A stretch of 19,966 nucleotides of DNA from Entophlyctis helioformis (taxonomy: Eukaryota; Chytridiomycota; Chytridiomycetes; Chytridiales; Chytriomycetaceae): positions 1 through 19,966 of the forward strand of contig JAHLKH010000327.1 of NCBI GenBank assembly GCA_025526915.1, given 5' to 3'. Positions 10,499-19,966 of this stretch are shown one piece after another. A program made the translations under genes and the position numbers. Numbering within the stretch: the first letter of the stretch is position 1; each line of letters opens with the position of its first letter. The notes under the pieces are model-generated. The model searched no databases and was not told where the DNA came from. It saw only the letters and a program-made list of their open reading frames with translations.

Positions 10499-11989
10499 CG
10501 ACGCTTGCAGACCGCTTGGGGCACGAGATGAGCGAAACGCCTGGCCGTCCATCAAGCAGATCGACTGAGGACCTCGAGGCTCTGATCAGTCGTCTGGTTG
10601 AAGCCAAGCTCGAAGAGTCGTCCTCGGTCCCATCGTCGGCACCTTCGCCTGCTCGTCCAAAACGAACAACTGCCATGGCACCTGCTCTTGCTTCTGTCGC
10701 TGCTGCTGCCAAGTCGGCACTGTCATCTGCTCGCCCTGCAGCAACCACGCGTCAGCCCATCTCCTCGCGTCCTGCTGCCAGCACCACCACGTCTCGTGCT
10801 ACAAGCAAGGAGGCGTCGAGCGCCGCCCATCCGGCCACCACGACTGCTGCTGCCGCCGCCACAAAGGGACGCACTGGTATTTTGGCTGCCTCGTCGGGTT
10901 CCTCAACAGCAAGTCGCACAGACACGGCTTCCAAGGCTTCCAAGCCGTTGACCAAGCCATCGTCAAGCTCATCGGCCAACGGGGCTGTCTCTTCCACTCC
11001 CGCCACAACCGGCACCAGCCAAAAGATCACGCAGGTGCTGCACTTTCCCGAGACACGCCCTCGTCCCGATCGCTCGATCAACCGCAATGAGACGAGCGTA
11101 AGCAGTGCCAATCGCGCAGCTATCTCGGCATCGTCGGCCGCATCAACGCCTTCCGTGGGTGCAAGTGCTTCGACAGCGGCTGCAGCGTCAGCACCAGCGG
11201 CCACGGCACCTACACACAAGTCGCTGACTGCCGCAAAACCACTATCGGGACAGCTGCCAACTGCACCAACAACAACCTCGGTTGCTAGCTCGTCTGCTGT
11301 TGCGTCTGGATCAACGGCCACGCGCTCCGGTTTACCTGTTATTCGCAAGCCGTCTCAGCCAGTGCTCCGTCCGGCTTCCAATGAGACCGTCAAACGCGGC
11401 CTCATTCGCCCAGCCAAGTCTGTTGATGCGCTTGCCGCTGCTGTGCGCAAGGACAAGGAGCAGCCTCCTGCCTCTGCCGGAACCCCGGCTCAAGAAACCG
11501 CGTCCGCTGCTATTTCATCAGAATCAACCGCTGATGCCTCAAAGGACGACAAGGACGATGACGCTGCTGGTGCTGCTGGTGCTGCTGGTGCTGCTGGTGC
11601 TGCTGCTGGCCGCGACACACGTCGCCGTGGTCTGCTGGCCAAAAAGTCCAGCATGCCTGCTCTTTCTTCCAAGACCGGCGGCAGCAACTTTGCTGCTCCA
11701 AAGACAGGTACGCGGGTTTTGTAGCGCTTTCTGCCATGGACTAGGTTACAGCTCACATGGACGGTGCCACTTGCACACAGTTGACCCGTTCCAGTCCAAG
11801 ATGGGCAAGCCGGCTGGTAGTGTTGCCACGTCAACCATCAAGACCCGAAGTGCTGCTGCGTCTGCTGCTGCAGTTGCAGTGGGCGGTGGCGTCGTTGCTG
11901 GTGCTGGTGCTGCTGCTCTTGGCCACGCGGACGTGGCTGCGTCATCCACTGCTCCTGCTGCTGACGCCGCTGCTGTTGCGTCGCAGTGA
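8772..11989 (+). CDS. SAP and SAM domain protein
   Basis: Five exons (8772-8948, 9127-10018, 10117-10365, 10511-11707, 11781-11989) splice in frame to 907 residues from the ATG at 8772 to TGA 11987-11989. Residues about 37-71 (AVTRHEAAGLLKQLGIKGMG, then KKRDQMIDALKAYF, split by intron 1) fit a SAP motif, a helix-turn-helix that binds DNA. Residues about 385-440 (VVEWLKRMDLSALIPVFERE to LGARLKFMRHLR) fit a sterile alpha motif, usually a protein-protein or oligomerisation domain. Between them is a disordered, acidic region with poly-Gln (7 residues), GDGDGD and AHAHAHAH runs. The C-terminal half is Ser/Thr/Ala/Lys-rich low complexity. Intron 3 carries a (CA)n tract. A nuclear, chromatin-associated scaffold is a reasonable guess; the exact role is unknown. 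All frames are clean. Confidence 0.8.
10463..10496. repeat. (CA)n microsatellite in intron
   Basis: A CA tract in intron 3 of the SAP/SAM gene (10366-10510), a short distance before the acceptor CTTGCAG. Confidence 0.95.
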
Positions 11990-12152
11990 ATGGCTCTCTT
12001 TTCTTTCTCGTATATGGCTTTGGTGAGGCGTCTTGCTGGCGGATATGGCTTGGATCAGATGGATTGGATTGGATGGATTGCACCTTGGCGGCCCCTGTTT
12101 ACGTGAATGAAACGTATCTGATAGGAGGCACTGATACACGGCCCATTATCAC
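11990..12152 (+). other. 3' flank of SAP/SAM gene
   Basis: Untranslated or intergenic sequence with T-rich stretches and repeated GGATTG units near 12059-12080. No clear AATAAA signal and no gene seen. Confidence 0.4.
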
Positions 12153-13026
12153 TTACAGTCCGCAGATGCGTTGTAGAGCCCTTGAAACACACAATCTGAG
12201 CCTGTGCCAGCTGACCATCGCATGGCGGTAGGCGACACCATGCGGCACGCGCGGCATGGCAAAGATGGCATCAACGTCGCTGTCATCGCCATCCACATTG
12301 ACGTCCATGGCGGCATTCTGGTCGCCGCCGGCTTCCAGAGGACGCAGCGTCTCACAGACACGCAAGAGTTGCTGCAGATCGGCTGTGCCCAGGAACGCCG
12401 TCGCAGTCTTGAGCAGAGCGACGCTGCTTGGCAGTGAGACGTCGCTCTCCGGAGACGAGGCTGCCAATGCTGACGCAGCCTTCATCAGTGTCGAGGCTGA
12501 CTTTATCGTGACTTGGACCATGCGCAGGATGCCATGGTGTGTATCCCAAGGCTGTCTGTCACGTCCTGAAAGCATAAGCAGCGGCAGAACAAGCCGGGTG
12601 GTGCACAAGCAACGTGCAGCTGAATGGCGACAGATTGAGACTGTGCACCGCAGTGAGTCAGCCGAAGGCATGGCTGCGTGAGGAGACACAGGGAGAGGGG
12701 AGGAGGCTCGCACTGTCGAGCCTGCGCCATCGAGAACCATGGCGGGGGCGGCAGGTTATGACAGCGCCAAGAGCAGTGCCGCGTCGATGAGGGCTGGCGA
12801 GGGCCAGATGTGGGATCGATGAGGGCCGATGATTGGCGGTGTGGCTCGATGAGGGCCGACAAGCGTGCGGCATCCAACGGCTCAAACACCACTCGCAGCG
12901 TTCTGCGCAGCACGTTGGCATCATCTGCTGGCGGTGGTGGACAGAGCACCTGTTGGCGTTCTTATCGCTGGCGAGCTCGTCGCTGGCAGTGAAGCACGCA
13001 GCGACCGTTCTGCGAGGGCCGGCCAT
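12153..13026 (-). CDS. Hypothetical minus-strand gene, model uncertain
   Basis: I do not recognise this protein. Three minus-strand pieces look coding but lie in different frames: 13026 downward (MAGPRRTVAACFTASDELAS), about 12949 downward (ADDANVLRRTLRVVFEPLD), and an open stretch from ATG 12521 to 12153 (122 residues, starting MVQVTIKSAS, helical, with an acidic run DVNVDGDDSDVDA). Joining them needs introns I could not place with confidence. If real, its first ATG overlaps the proposed ABCG start on the other strand (palindromic CCATGG), making a divergent pair. The most credible single part is 12153-12521. Confidence 0.3.
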
Positions 13027-15231
13027 GGCTGTGGATTCGAGTACAAATAGCAGGCATTCCGGCCATGGCGGCCCCAGTGTCCCTCACAAGATCGAGCCCC
13101 CAAGACCCACTGCCATGGCAACCACCACGCAAGATACGGCCGTCATTGTTGTGCGCGACACAACCAGCAAGCCGCACGTTCCCGTCGACTACATCAAGAG
13201 CGCCAGGCCGTGCCTCGAGTGGCGAAACGTGTCGTTCACCGTCGAGGTCGCCGACAAGAAGCAGCGCCAGCTGCTGCACAGCATGAACGGATCTGTCCAG
13301 GCTGGCGAGGTCGTCGCCATCATGGGCGGCTCAGGCAAGTCCATGCCATGCTCATTCGCATTCATATCGTCATTCGCATCTGGCGTTGGGATATTGCCCT
13401 TTGTGTCTGACACTCTGCCCTGCTTCATCCATCGCTCGTGCAACAGGCGCCGGCAAGTCCACGCTGCTCAACGTCCTTGCTGGCCGCATCGGTCCTGGCG
13501 ATCTGTCTGGCGACGTGCTTGTCAACGGCTCGCCACGCAACCCGTCCACCTGGCAGTCGCAGTGCGCATACGTCGAGCAGGACGATCTCATGTTCAAGAC
13601 GCTCTCGGTCGAAGAGACGCTCACGTACTCGGCCATGCTGCGTCTGCCCGAGTCCATGCCAACGGCCGAGAAGACCCGCCGCGTCAACGACATCATCATG
13701 GACCTCGGCCTCAACAACTGCCGCAGCACCCGCATCGGCGACGCTGAGAACCGTGGCATCTCGGGAGGCGAGCGCAAGCGTGTGTCGATCGGCATCGAGA
13801 TGGTCACCGACCCGCAGATCCTGTTCCTGGACGAGCCGACGTCGGGTCTGGACGCCTTCACGGCATTCAACATCATCGACACCATCAAGCGGCTGGCCGT
13901 CAAGCAGGACAAGATCGTGCTCATGACCATCCACCAGCCGCGCACGGACATTCTCGATCTGTTCGACAAGGTCGTGCTGCTCAGTGCTGGCCGCACGCTG
14001 TGGCTCGGTCCGACCCGCGACGCGCTTGCCCACTTTGAGTCGCTCGGATACTCGCTGCCAGACAAGACCAACCCGTCCGACTTCTTCCTCGACATCACGA
14101 CGCTCGACCAGCGCACCGAAAAGCTGCGCGAAGATTCGCTTGCCCGCATTGACAAGTTCCACACGGCATGGCTCGCGATCGAGAACAGTGACGATCTCAC
14201 GCTTAACGGCTCTCTGAGAACCGTCACACAGTCGCTGGATGCACCCGGCTCGTCCACCATTGGCAGTTTTAGCACATCGTTCACAGCCGAGATGATCGTC
14301 CTGCTCAGACGCAACATGGTTGACGTTGTCCGCGATATCCCGACCTTTGTCGCGCACATTGCCAAGGCAGTCATCGTCATGGTATGTGCATGAAAGGCGC
14401 TGTTGCTCGACCCATCAACCAGCCAACCAACCAACCAGACCGCATGCTGACCACTCATGATCCTCAATCCAATCCATCCAACACCGACAGCTCCTTCTTG
14501 GCTTTGTGTTCTTCAAGTCGGGCAACGACTTTGCCGGCACACAGAACAAGATCGGCGTGCTGTTCTTCATGGCCATCAACTCGACGCTGTCGATTGTTGT
14601 GGCAACCATTGCGACCATCCCACTCGAGCGACCCATCATCAAGCGCGAGCGTGCAGCCGGCACATACCGCGCGTTCTCAGCCTTCCTCGCCAAGTGGATC
14701 TCGATGCTGCCGATCGTGTTTGCCACGACACTCATCCTCGCCATCCCCGTGTACTGGATGATCGGACTCCGCAGCGATGACGACGGCAGATACGGCACCT
14801 TTGTGCTCATTCTCCTGGTGAACGCATTCGCTTCCAATGCGCTCGGTCTGCTCATTGGCTCGACCGTGCGTGACGTCAAGATTGGCCAGATCATGGCGCC
14901 GCTCATTGTCGTGGTCATGCTGCTCTTTGGTGGCCCGCTCGTTTCGCTTGACGCCACGCCCGTCGTGTTCAGATGGATCCAGTACGTCTCGATCATCGCG
15001 ATCAGCAACAAGGCGTTCGCACAGAACGAGTTTCTTGGTCGCACGCTCGAGTGTCCCAACCCCAATGCCATCTGCTACCGTGACGGCCAGCAGGTCATTG
15101 ACACGCTCGCACTCGGATCGCCGTCGCTGTGGGCGAGCGTTGTGCATAACATTGGCCTTGCGATCTGCGTCCTTGTGCTTGGATACATCATGTTTGAGCG
15201 CACCAGCAAACCCCTGATGCGTCTCAAGTAG
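13025..15231 (+). CDS. ABCG-family half-transporter
   Basis: Three exons (13025-13334, 13447-14381, 14491-15231) splice in frame to 661 residues, a normal ABCG half-transporter length. Such proteins dimerise in membranes and use ATP to export lipids, sterols or drugs. The nucleotide-binding domain comes first: Walker A GGSGAGKST (residues 101-109, split by intron 1), Q-loop YVEQDD (about 145-150), signature ISGGERKR (208-215), Walker B ILFLDEPTSGLD (228-239) and H-loop TIHQPR (H266). The C-terminal half holds about six hydrophobic segments, for example LLLGFVFF, FVLILLVNAFASNALGLLIG and MAPLIVVVMLLFGG. The N-terminal domain before transmembrane order is diagnostic of ABCG. An alternative start is M31 at 13115. 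Intron 1 is GC-AG. Substrate cannot be told. Confidence 0.95.
13335..13446 (+). other. GC-AG intron splitting the Walker A motif
   Basis: The donor AG|GCAAGT and acceptor AACAG restore GGSG|AGKST exactly. GT alternatives near 13339 break the frame. The first intron bases repeat the exon 2 Walker A codons (GGCAAGTCCA occurs across both splice sites). Confidence 0.8.
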
Positions 15232-15255
15232 CGTGTCTGTCCATATCATTAATCC

Positions 15256-15261
15256 AATAAA
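15256..15261 (+). promoter_or_regulatory. Polyadenylation signal of ABCG gene
   Basis: A canonical AATAAA lies 25 bases after the ABCG stop codon, the expected order for a 3' end signal. The rest up to 15503 is intergenic sequence and the DPH3 5' leader. Confidence 0.5.
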
Positions 15262-15503
15262 CATTGTGCATCACCGCCGTACAAGCGTCCTGTTGAGACA
15301 CAAGCCATCACACCGAGCCACGCAGCAGTGAGCGTCAGCGACTGCGCAAGTGTCCAGCATCGCATGTCCTGTCTTGCTCGACGCACTGTTGTAATCGCCC
15401 ATTGCGTTATCGAGCAAAGTACCACAATGCGACTTTTTCGACTCTTTCAACAACTGCGAGCCGGTCATCAGCGACACCAGCAACATCGACAGCAGCAGCA
15501 GCC

Positions 15504-15814
15504 ATGACGTCCTTCTACGACGAGGTCGAGATCGAAGACATGGACTACGATGCCGACACAGAGACGTACTACTATCCCTGTCCGTGCGGCGACAAGTTCC
15601 AGATTACTCGGGCAGACCTTGTTGCCGGCGACGAGGTGGCCACCTGCCCGTCCTGCTCGCTGATTCTCAAGTGCGTCCGCCGCTTTGGCTGTTGTTGTTG
15701 CGTTGGCTGGCTGGCTGACCGGCTGACTGGCTGCTGTGCAGAGTGGTGTACGACCCAGACGACTTCCAGGACGGCGACGGCGAGACGGTTGTGCTGTCGG
15801 CAATCGCATGCTGA
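15504..15814 (+). CDS. DPH3: Diphthamide biosynthesis protein 3 (CSL zinc finger)
   Basis: Two exons (15504-15670, 15742-15814) give 79 residues, the usual DPH3 size. DPH3 (Kti11) is a small zinc/iron protein that passes electrons to Dph1-Dph2 in the first step of diphthamide synthesis on elongation factor 2, and also serves Elongator-dependent tRNA modification in fungi. The start [16 protein letters not shown] and the metal ligands C26, C28 (PCPCG), C48 and C51 (CPSC) are characteristic. The intron splits a Lys codon 2+1 before VVYDPDDF. The intron holds TGGC repeats. Frame is intact. Confidence 0.96.
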
Positions 15815-16264
15815 CCGCCCACCGCCCACCGCCCCCTGCCCCTCCAACGCCAACTGGCTGGCTGGCTGGCTCGCCGGCGAGTCGTTCATTCAGGCGCATT
15901 CAACCACAACAGCGACACCGACAGCCGCTCGAGCCGCTGCAGCTGGTCGAGCAGAGCGACTGGATGCACCGTGTTGGCAGCGTCTGCAGCCACGGCAGCA
16001 CTGCCAGTGTCTGCAGTGTTTGCAGTGCCTGCAGTGCCTGCAGCGATCGATGCGGCCACTTCGCCAGTGTCAGCCAGTCCTTGCACGCTTGTATCTGCAG
16101 TCGCCAGCTGCACAGCAACTCTGCAATGTACGCCATGCCTGTTCGAGTGTATTGCGGAGCAAGACAGTCGTGGATTTTCGGAAGTGAGGCAAAGTTCATT
16201 TGCAATAGCCAAAAGTCAAATTACGCGTGACTTGGCACAACCTTTCGCACACTCCTCCTTGGGC
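15815..16264. other. Repeat-rich intergenic stretch, probably includes copia 3' LTR
   Basis: No gene is supported. It has CTGG/CTGGCTGG repeats near 15853-15872 and TGCAGTG repeats near 16007-16045. The part next to 16251 is probably the LTR of the copia element, since it follows a purine tract after the pol stop codon. The other LTR end and target-site duplication could not be placed because the partner LTR is outside the window. Confidence 0.4.
16251..16261 (-). other. Polypurine tract and start of copia 3' LTR
   Basis: On the minus strand, AAGGAGGAG follows closely after the pol stop codon and is immediately followed by TGTGCGAAAGG. A purine tract followed by TG is the normal junction with a 3' LTR. 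The matching 5' LTR is not in the window, so this is a prediction. Confidence 0.45.
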
Positions 16265-19200
16265 TTAGGCACGCATAGGACGAAGGCCAAGCATTTGACG
16301 TAGACGCACGAACGGTTCGAGTCCGAGACCCTTGGTGAGGATGTCGGCAATCATCTGATCCGTCGGAATCCAGACAACCGAGACTTCCTTGCGTTCCACG
16401 AGTTCTCGGACAAAGAAGTGACGAACTCCGATGTGCTTGTTCGTTTCGTGCCGAAGGCGTCCTGCGTTGAGCAGATTCTTGACGCATGCTTGGTTGTCGT
16501 TGTACAGTACTGCAGGCTCCTCCTGTGCAAGCCGGAGACTGACAAGCAGTAAGCGAAGAGACACAATTTCGCGTCCAGCCAGGCTTGTGGCCATGAGTTC
16601 TGCTTGTGCAGTTGAGAGTGCAATCGAACGCTGCAATGAACTTTTCCATGCGATGGCACCGCAGCCCCAGAAGATGACGTAGCCTGTAGTGGACTTGCGG
16701 CCATCGATGTCGCCAGCCCAATCGGCGTCGGCGTGGGTTACGATGCGGTGCAGATCGTTTCTGCCAGAAGTGGCTGCTCCTCCAAGCACTAGGCCCATGT
16801 CCACGGTGCCGCGCACATACTTGAGAGCGCGATGCACGATGTTCCAGTGGCGTTGTGTGGGCTCATGCATGTACCTGGCGGCGTATCCAACTGCGACTGC
16901 AAGATCAGGACGTGTTCCGCACATGAGGTACATGAGGGATCCGACGACGTGACGATAACCAGCCTGGTTGACCACCTCTTCGCCATCCACGCGCGCGTAC
17001 GGCTTGTAAGAGTGGGCAGTAAGACCAGAGTTGGCTGTTGGCGTGGCAACGGATCTTTCGCTGCGTTGGAACTGTGCGGTTGGGGTCACCGAGGACGACG
17101 CTAGGTGCACATGAGTTTCGTCCACAATCTGCTGTGCGTAGCGAGCTTGGCTCATGGTGACAGTTCTTGCGTCGCGATCGCGCGTGATCTCCATGCCAAT
17201 GATGACCTTGGGCTCCCCCAGGTCTTTCATCTCGAAGGTGGCAAAGAGGCCCTTCTTGACATAGGCGAGGAGGGCAGACGCGTTGGTGACCACCAGGATG
17301 TCGTCGACGTAGAGACCAATGATGAGTAGACCGTCTTGAGCATTGCGGTTGATGAAGATGCACGGATCGCTGGTCTGGATCATGCCGAGACGCAGGAGCG
17401 CGGCAGTGATTGCCTTGTTCCACTCGTGTGGCGCTTGCTTCAGCCCATAGAGAGACTTTAGCACTTCACACACCAATGGGAGGCCATCTGCAGCGCGTAC
17501 GGCCTCATCGACCTCTGGAATGCCCATCTCGGTCAGGCCCGGAGGCAGCTCCATGTAGATGGTCTCGGTGAGCTTGGCGTGTAGGAACGCGGAGGTGACG
17601 TCCCACTGCTCCATGTGCAGGTTGAGTGTGCCTGCGATGCTGAGCAGTAGTCGCAGCGAGATCAGCCGCATGACCGGGGCGTAGGTCTCGTTGAAGTCAA
17701 TACCATGGACTTGCAGGTACCCAAGTGCGACAAGTCGGCTTTTGGGCGTCAGGTCGGTCTTGATCTTGTTGACCCATTTGCACCCGATCACGTGCATGAA
17801 GCTGCGACGAGGAACCAAACGGAACGTCCCGTTGCGGATGAGGGCCATGCCTTCTTTCTTGCCTGCGGCAAACCACACATGGCGATTCGCAGGAGATGTC
17901 ATCTGTTTCCAAGTAGTGGGCACGGTGCCGACCTTGCTGCCAGACATGGCCGACGAAAGGAACCCAAAGTGGAATGCAAAGTGTCCAATCGCATCAGGCG
18001 GTCGAGCAGCGCGGCGGGCCGTGTCACTGTAGTTGATGACTGGTTGCATCTGGACGCGAGCAGATCTGCGAGGTCCTGTCGTTGCTCCTCCATTTCTGGA
18101 CGAGGATGCTGTGTTGGTGGTCACACCTGCATCTCCTCCTGACACCACCACAGTATCCGCAGGGGCGGCGACGGTGTCGAGAGGCGTGGACCAGGCAGGA
18201 TCGCTCGTGGCAGGAAGTCTGGGCTTTCCAATGCGCGAAGCGTTGACAAACTGGAACATGGTGGTGAGCTCCTCCATTTCCTGGGCAAGGGCCGCATCGT
18301 CAGACGTCAGCAGTCGAGAGAGCGGGGCCGTAAAGTGACCGGCCGAGGGCTCAACGTCGTCCACAACGTCAGTGATGGCAACGTGCGGCATCTTGTGGCC
18401 AGGCTTGCGACGGTGCCCGTTGACCACGGTGAAGCTGCTGGAGACACGGATCTTTCCGGTCGCATCGTCAAGCACACGGATGGCTTTGGACTCCATGTCA
18501 ATGCCGACGTACTTGCCAGGCAGGCTGACGTCGTCGAGGGAGTGCCTGAGCTGGGATGGGACGTGCGCGAAGACCGGCTGTCCGTACGGCAGGAGAAGGC
18601 TGTAGTCGACCTTGCGCATGTAGAACAGCGCATAAGGAGTCTGGCCGCGCGGCAGTCGTGAGTGTGGCGACAAGTTGCGAATCAGATTTGCGTGCGGAAA
18701 CGCTTCGCCCCACAACGACGAAGGGAAACCCCCGCCTTTCAGCAGCGCACGACCGGTTTCCTTGATCTGCCGGTTGAGGACCTCTGCAGCGCCGTTCTGC
18801 TCGGGCGTGTAGGCCGTAGTGAGCTGGCGGATGATGCCCGTCTCGCGGGTGTACTGCAGGAGCGAGGTGCTCGAGTATTCGCCACCACGGTCCGACCGCA
18901 GGTACAGGACGCTCTGGCCAGTCACGTTCGCGGCCATGGCACAGAAAGTAGCGGACGCATGTGGCGGCGTCGCTCTTGGCCTTGATAAGGTACAGGAACG
19001 AGCACTGCGTGTAGTGGTCGAGGAACGTGATGTAGTACCAGTTACCGGACGGCGTCTGGACGGCCATGGGACCGGCAATATCAGTTGAGACCAGTTGCAG
19101 AGGGCGACTGGGCCCGCTCACTGATGGATCGTGGGTACGAGGCACGTGTGGCGCGCGTCGCAATGCAGGTGAGGCAGTCACGGAGATGGGCCATGTCAAT

Positions 19201-19790
19201 CTTGCTGATGCGGATCATCTTGCTCTTGGCCAGGTCGCGAAGCTTCTGCGGCGACAGGTGCGTAGCATCATGCCACTCGCGTAGGGTGCGAGCATGGGCA
19301 GCAAGGGCGTGGTGAATGATGAGATTGCGCGTCATCAGCTCGTCACGGATAAGGCGGAGTAGACCGGATCGGTCGCGCTTGAAACACTGCGACAACGAGA
19401 CCAGATCGGTTGTAGACCAGTGCACCTGCGGGCTTCAGGACGGGCTTGAGACCACGGTCGAATAGACGCGATGTTGAGATCAGCGTGAAACGTCATGGTG
19501 GGGATGTATAGAGCATGGTCGAGGCTTGAGCTTCGAGATGCCTGTCTCGGTGCGACAAGGAATCACCATGCTCCCAATGCCGGTTGCCGACGTGGTTTTG
19601 TGCCCCAATGCCCGTAATCATGAGCTCGCCAGTACGTTGAAGATTGGTGAAATGGCAGATGTCGCCTGACATGTGCGTTGAGGCACCCCGAGTCGAGAAA
19701 CATGGCATGGCGTGATCATCGGTAGGCGTGCTTCGTACAGCCAGGGCGTACTTCTTGTCAACAGCCACGGTACATGCGTTCTGCTGGAAG
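16265..19790 (-). pseudogene. Copia Pol polyprotein with frameshifts
   Basis: The main open frame runs from 19078 to 16265. Integrase: STDIAGPM and DHYTQC with the first Asp (in another frame above 18950), second Asp in LRSDRGGEYSS, Glu in TPEQNGAAE. Reverse transcriptase: DVTSAFLHAKL, YGLKQAPHEW and the catalytic YVDD near 17301-17312. RNase H: HADADWAGD, with Glu in STAQAELMA and ILTKGLG near the end. Further up, GAG-pre-integrase (LREWHDATHLSPQKL) and a protease with FLDSG and GASTHMSGD are readable only by changing frame. Frame breaks lie at about 18943-18952, 19105-19135 and 19684-19689, the last right after the protease DSG triad. RT and RNase H look intact; the whole Pol could not be made from this copy as read. 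Confidence 0.85.
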
Positions 19791-19966
19791 TGTAGATATG
19801 AGTCCACAGGACGCAGTGGGTAAGTGTCAAGGAACGTGGTTTGTTGGGCTGGACAGTAGACAAGGGAGTGAAGGTCATGTGGTGATCTTCTCTGGCTGTG
19901 TGAATTGTGAAGGATGCTAATGAATGATGATTGTAAACAGGCAGTCTGGTGAATCTGCAGGATTTT

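Larger units (their letters stand above)
16251..19966 (-). mobile_element. Ty1/copia LTR retrotransposon, partial
   Basis: Domain order on the minus strand is protease, GAG-pre-integrase, integrase, reverse transcriptase, RNase H, which is the copia (Pseudoviridae) order rather than gypsy. It runs off the right edge of the window, so gag, the primer binding site and the 5' LTR are not seen. The element ends close to DPH3, in tail-to-tail orientation. Confidence 0.92.

Noticed and set aside
13370..14467. Two long minus-strand ORFs (365 and 310 codons) antisense to ABCG exon 2
   Set aside because: They mirror a codon-biased GC-rich coding exon; the plus strand carries a complete set of ABC motifs.
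15886..16212. Short ORFs on both strands between DPH3 and copia
   Set aside because: They arise from TGCAGTG and CTGG repeats and have no start context, motif or splice support.

Overview
The window is nuclear eukaryotic DNA, probably from an early-diverging (chytrid-like) fungus. The evidence is short introns (about 40-180 nt) with GT-AG and occasional GC-AG ends, branch-like CTAAC/CTGAC sites, GC-rich coding sequence with many (CA)n and (ATCC)n microsatellites, a fungal-type DPH3, a fungal-size ABCG half-transporter and a Ty1/copia element. The lineage is inference.

Layout: 1-950 holds no gene I can defend, and a long (CA)n tract follows at about 989-1100. From 1171 to about 8462 on + lies an intron-rich coding region, the most interesting part. 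It opens with an XPG/FEN1-like nuclease (1171-3593) with acidic residues at all seven FEN1 metal-ligand positions. It continues through an unrecognised basic/helical region with a nuclear-localisation-like cluster and a zinc knuckle (3667-5690). It ends in a Fanzor, the eukaryotic TnpB-like RNA-guided nuclease (5760-8462), with RuvC-I Asp, the relocated Fanzor-type Glu, a zinc ribbon and RuvC-III Asp. Intron phases join most of these exons, and no in-frame ATG opens the Fanzor part, so it may be one fusion gene of roughly 1,900 codons. The alternative is two neighbouring genes of one mobile unit. About five one-base frameshifts and a 68-bp insertion interrupt it, so this copy may be decaying or mis-assembled.

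Next comes an ordinary gene block: a five-exon SAP + SAM domain protein (8772-11989, +), a weak minus-strand hypothetical gene (12153-13026), a three-exon ABCG half-transporter (13025-15231, +) and the two-exon diphthamide protein DPH3 (15504-15814, +). Their reading frames are clean throughout.

From about 16251 to the right edge runs a minus-strand Ty1/copia element (protease, GAG-pre-integrase, integrase, reverse transcriptase, RNase H). Its RT-RNase H part is open, but its protease and integrase are frameshifted, and gag and the 5' LTR lie outside the window. Damage is thus confined to the two mobile-type loci, while the three confident host genes are undamaged.
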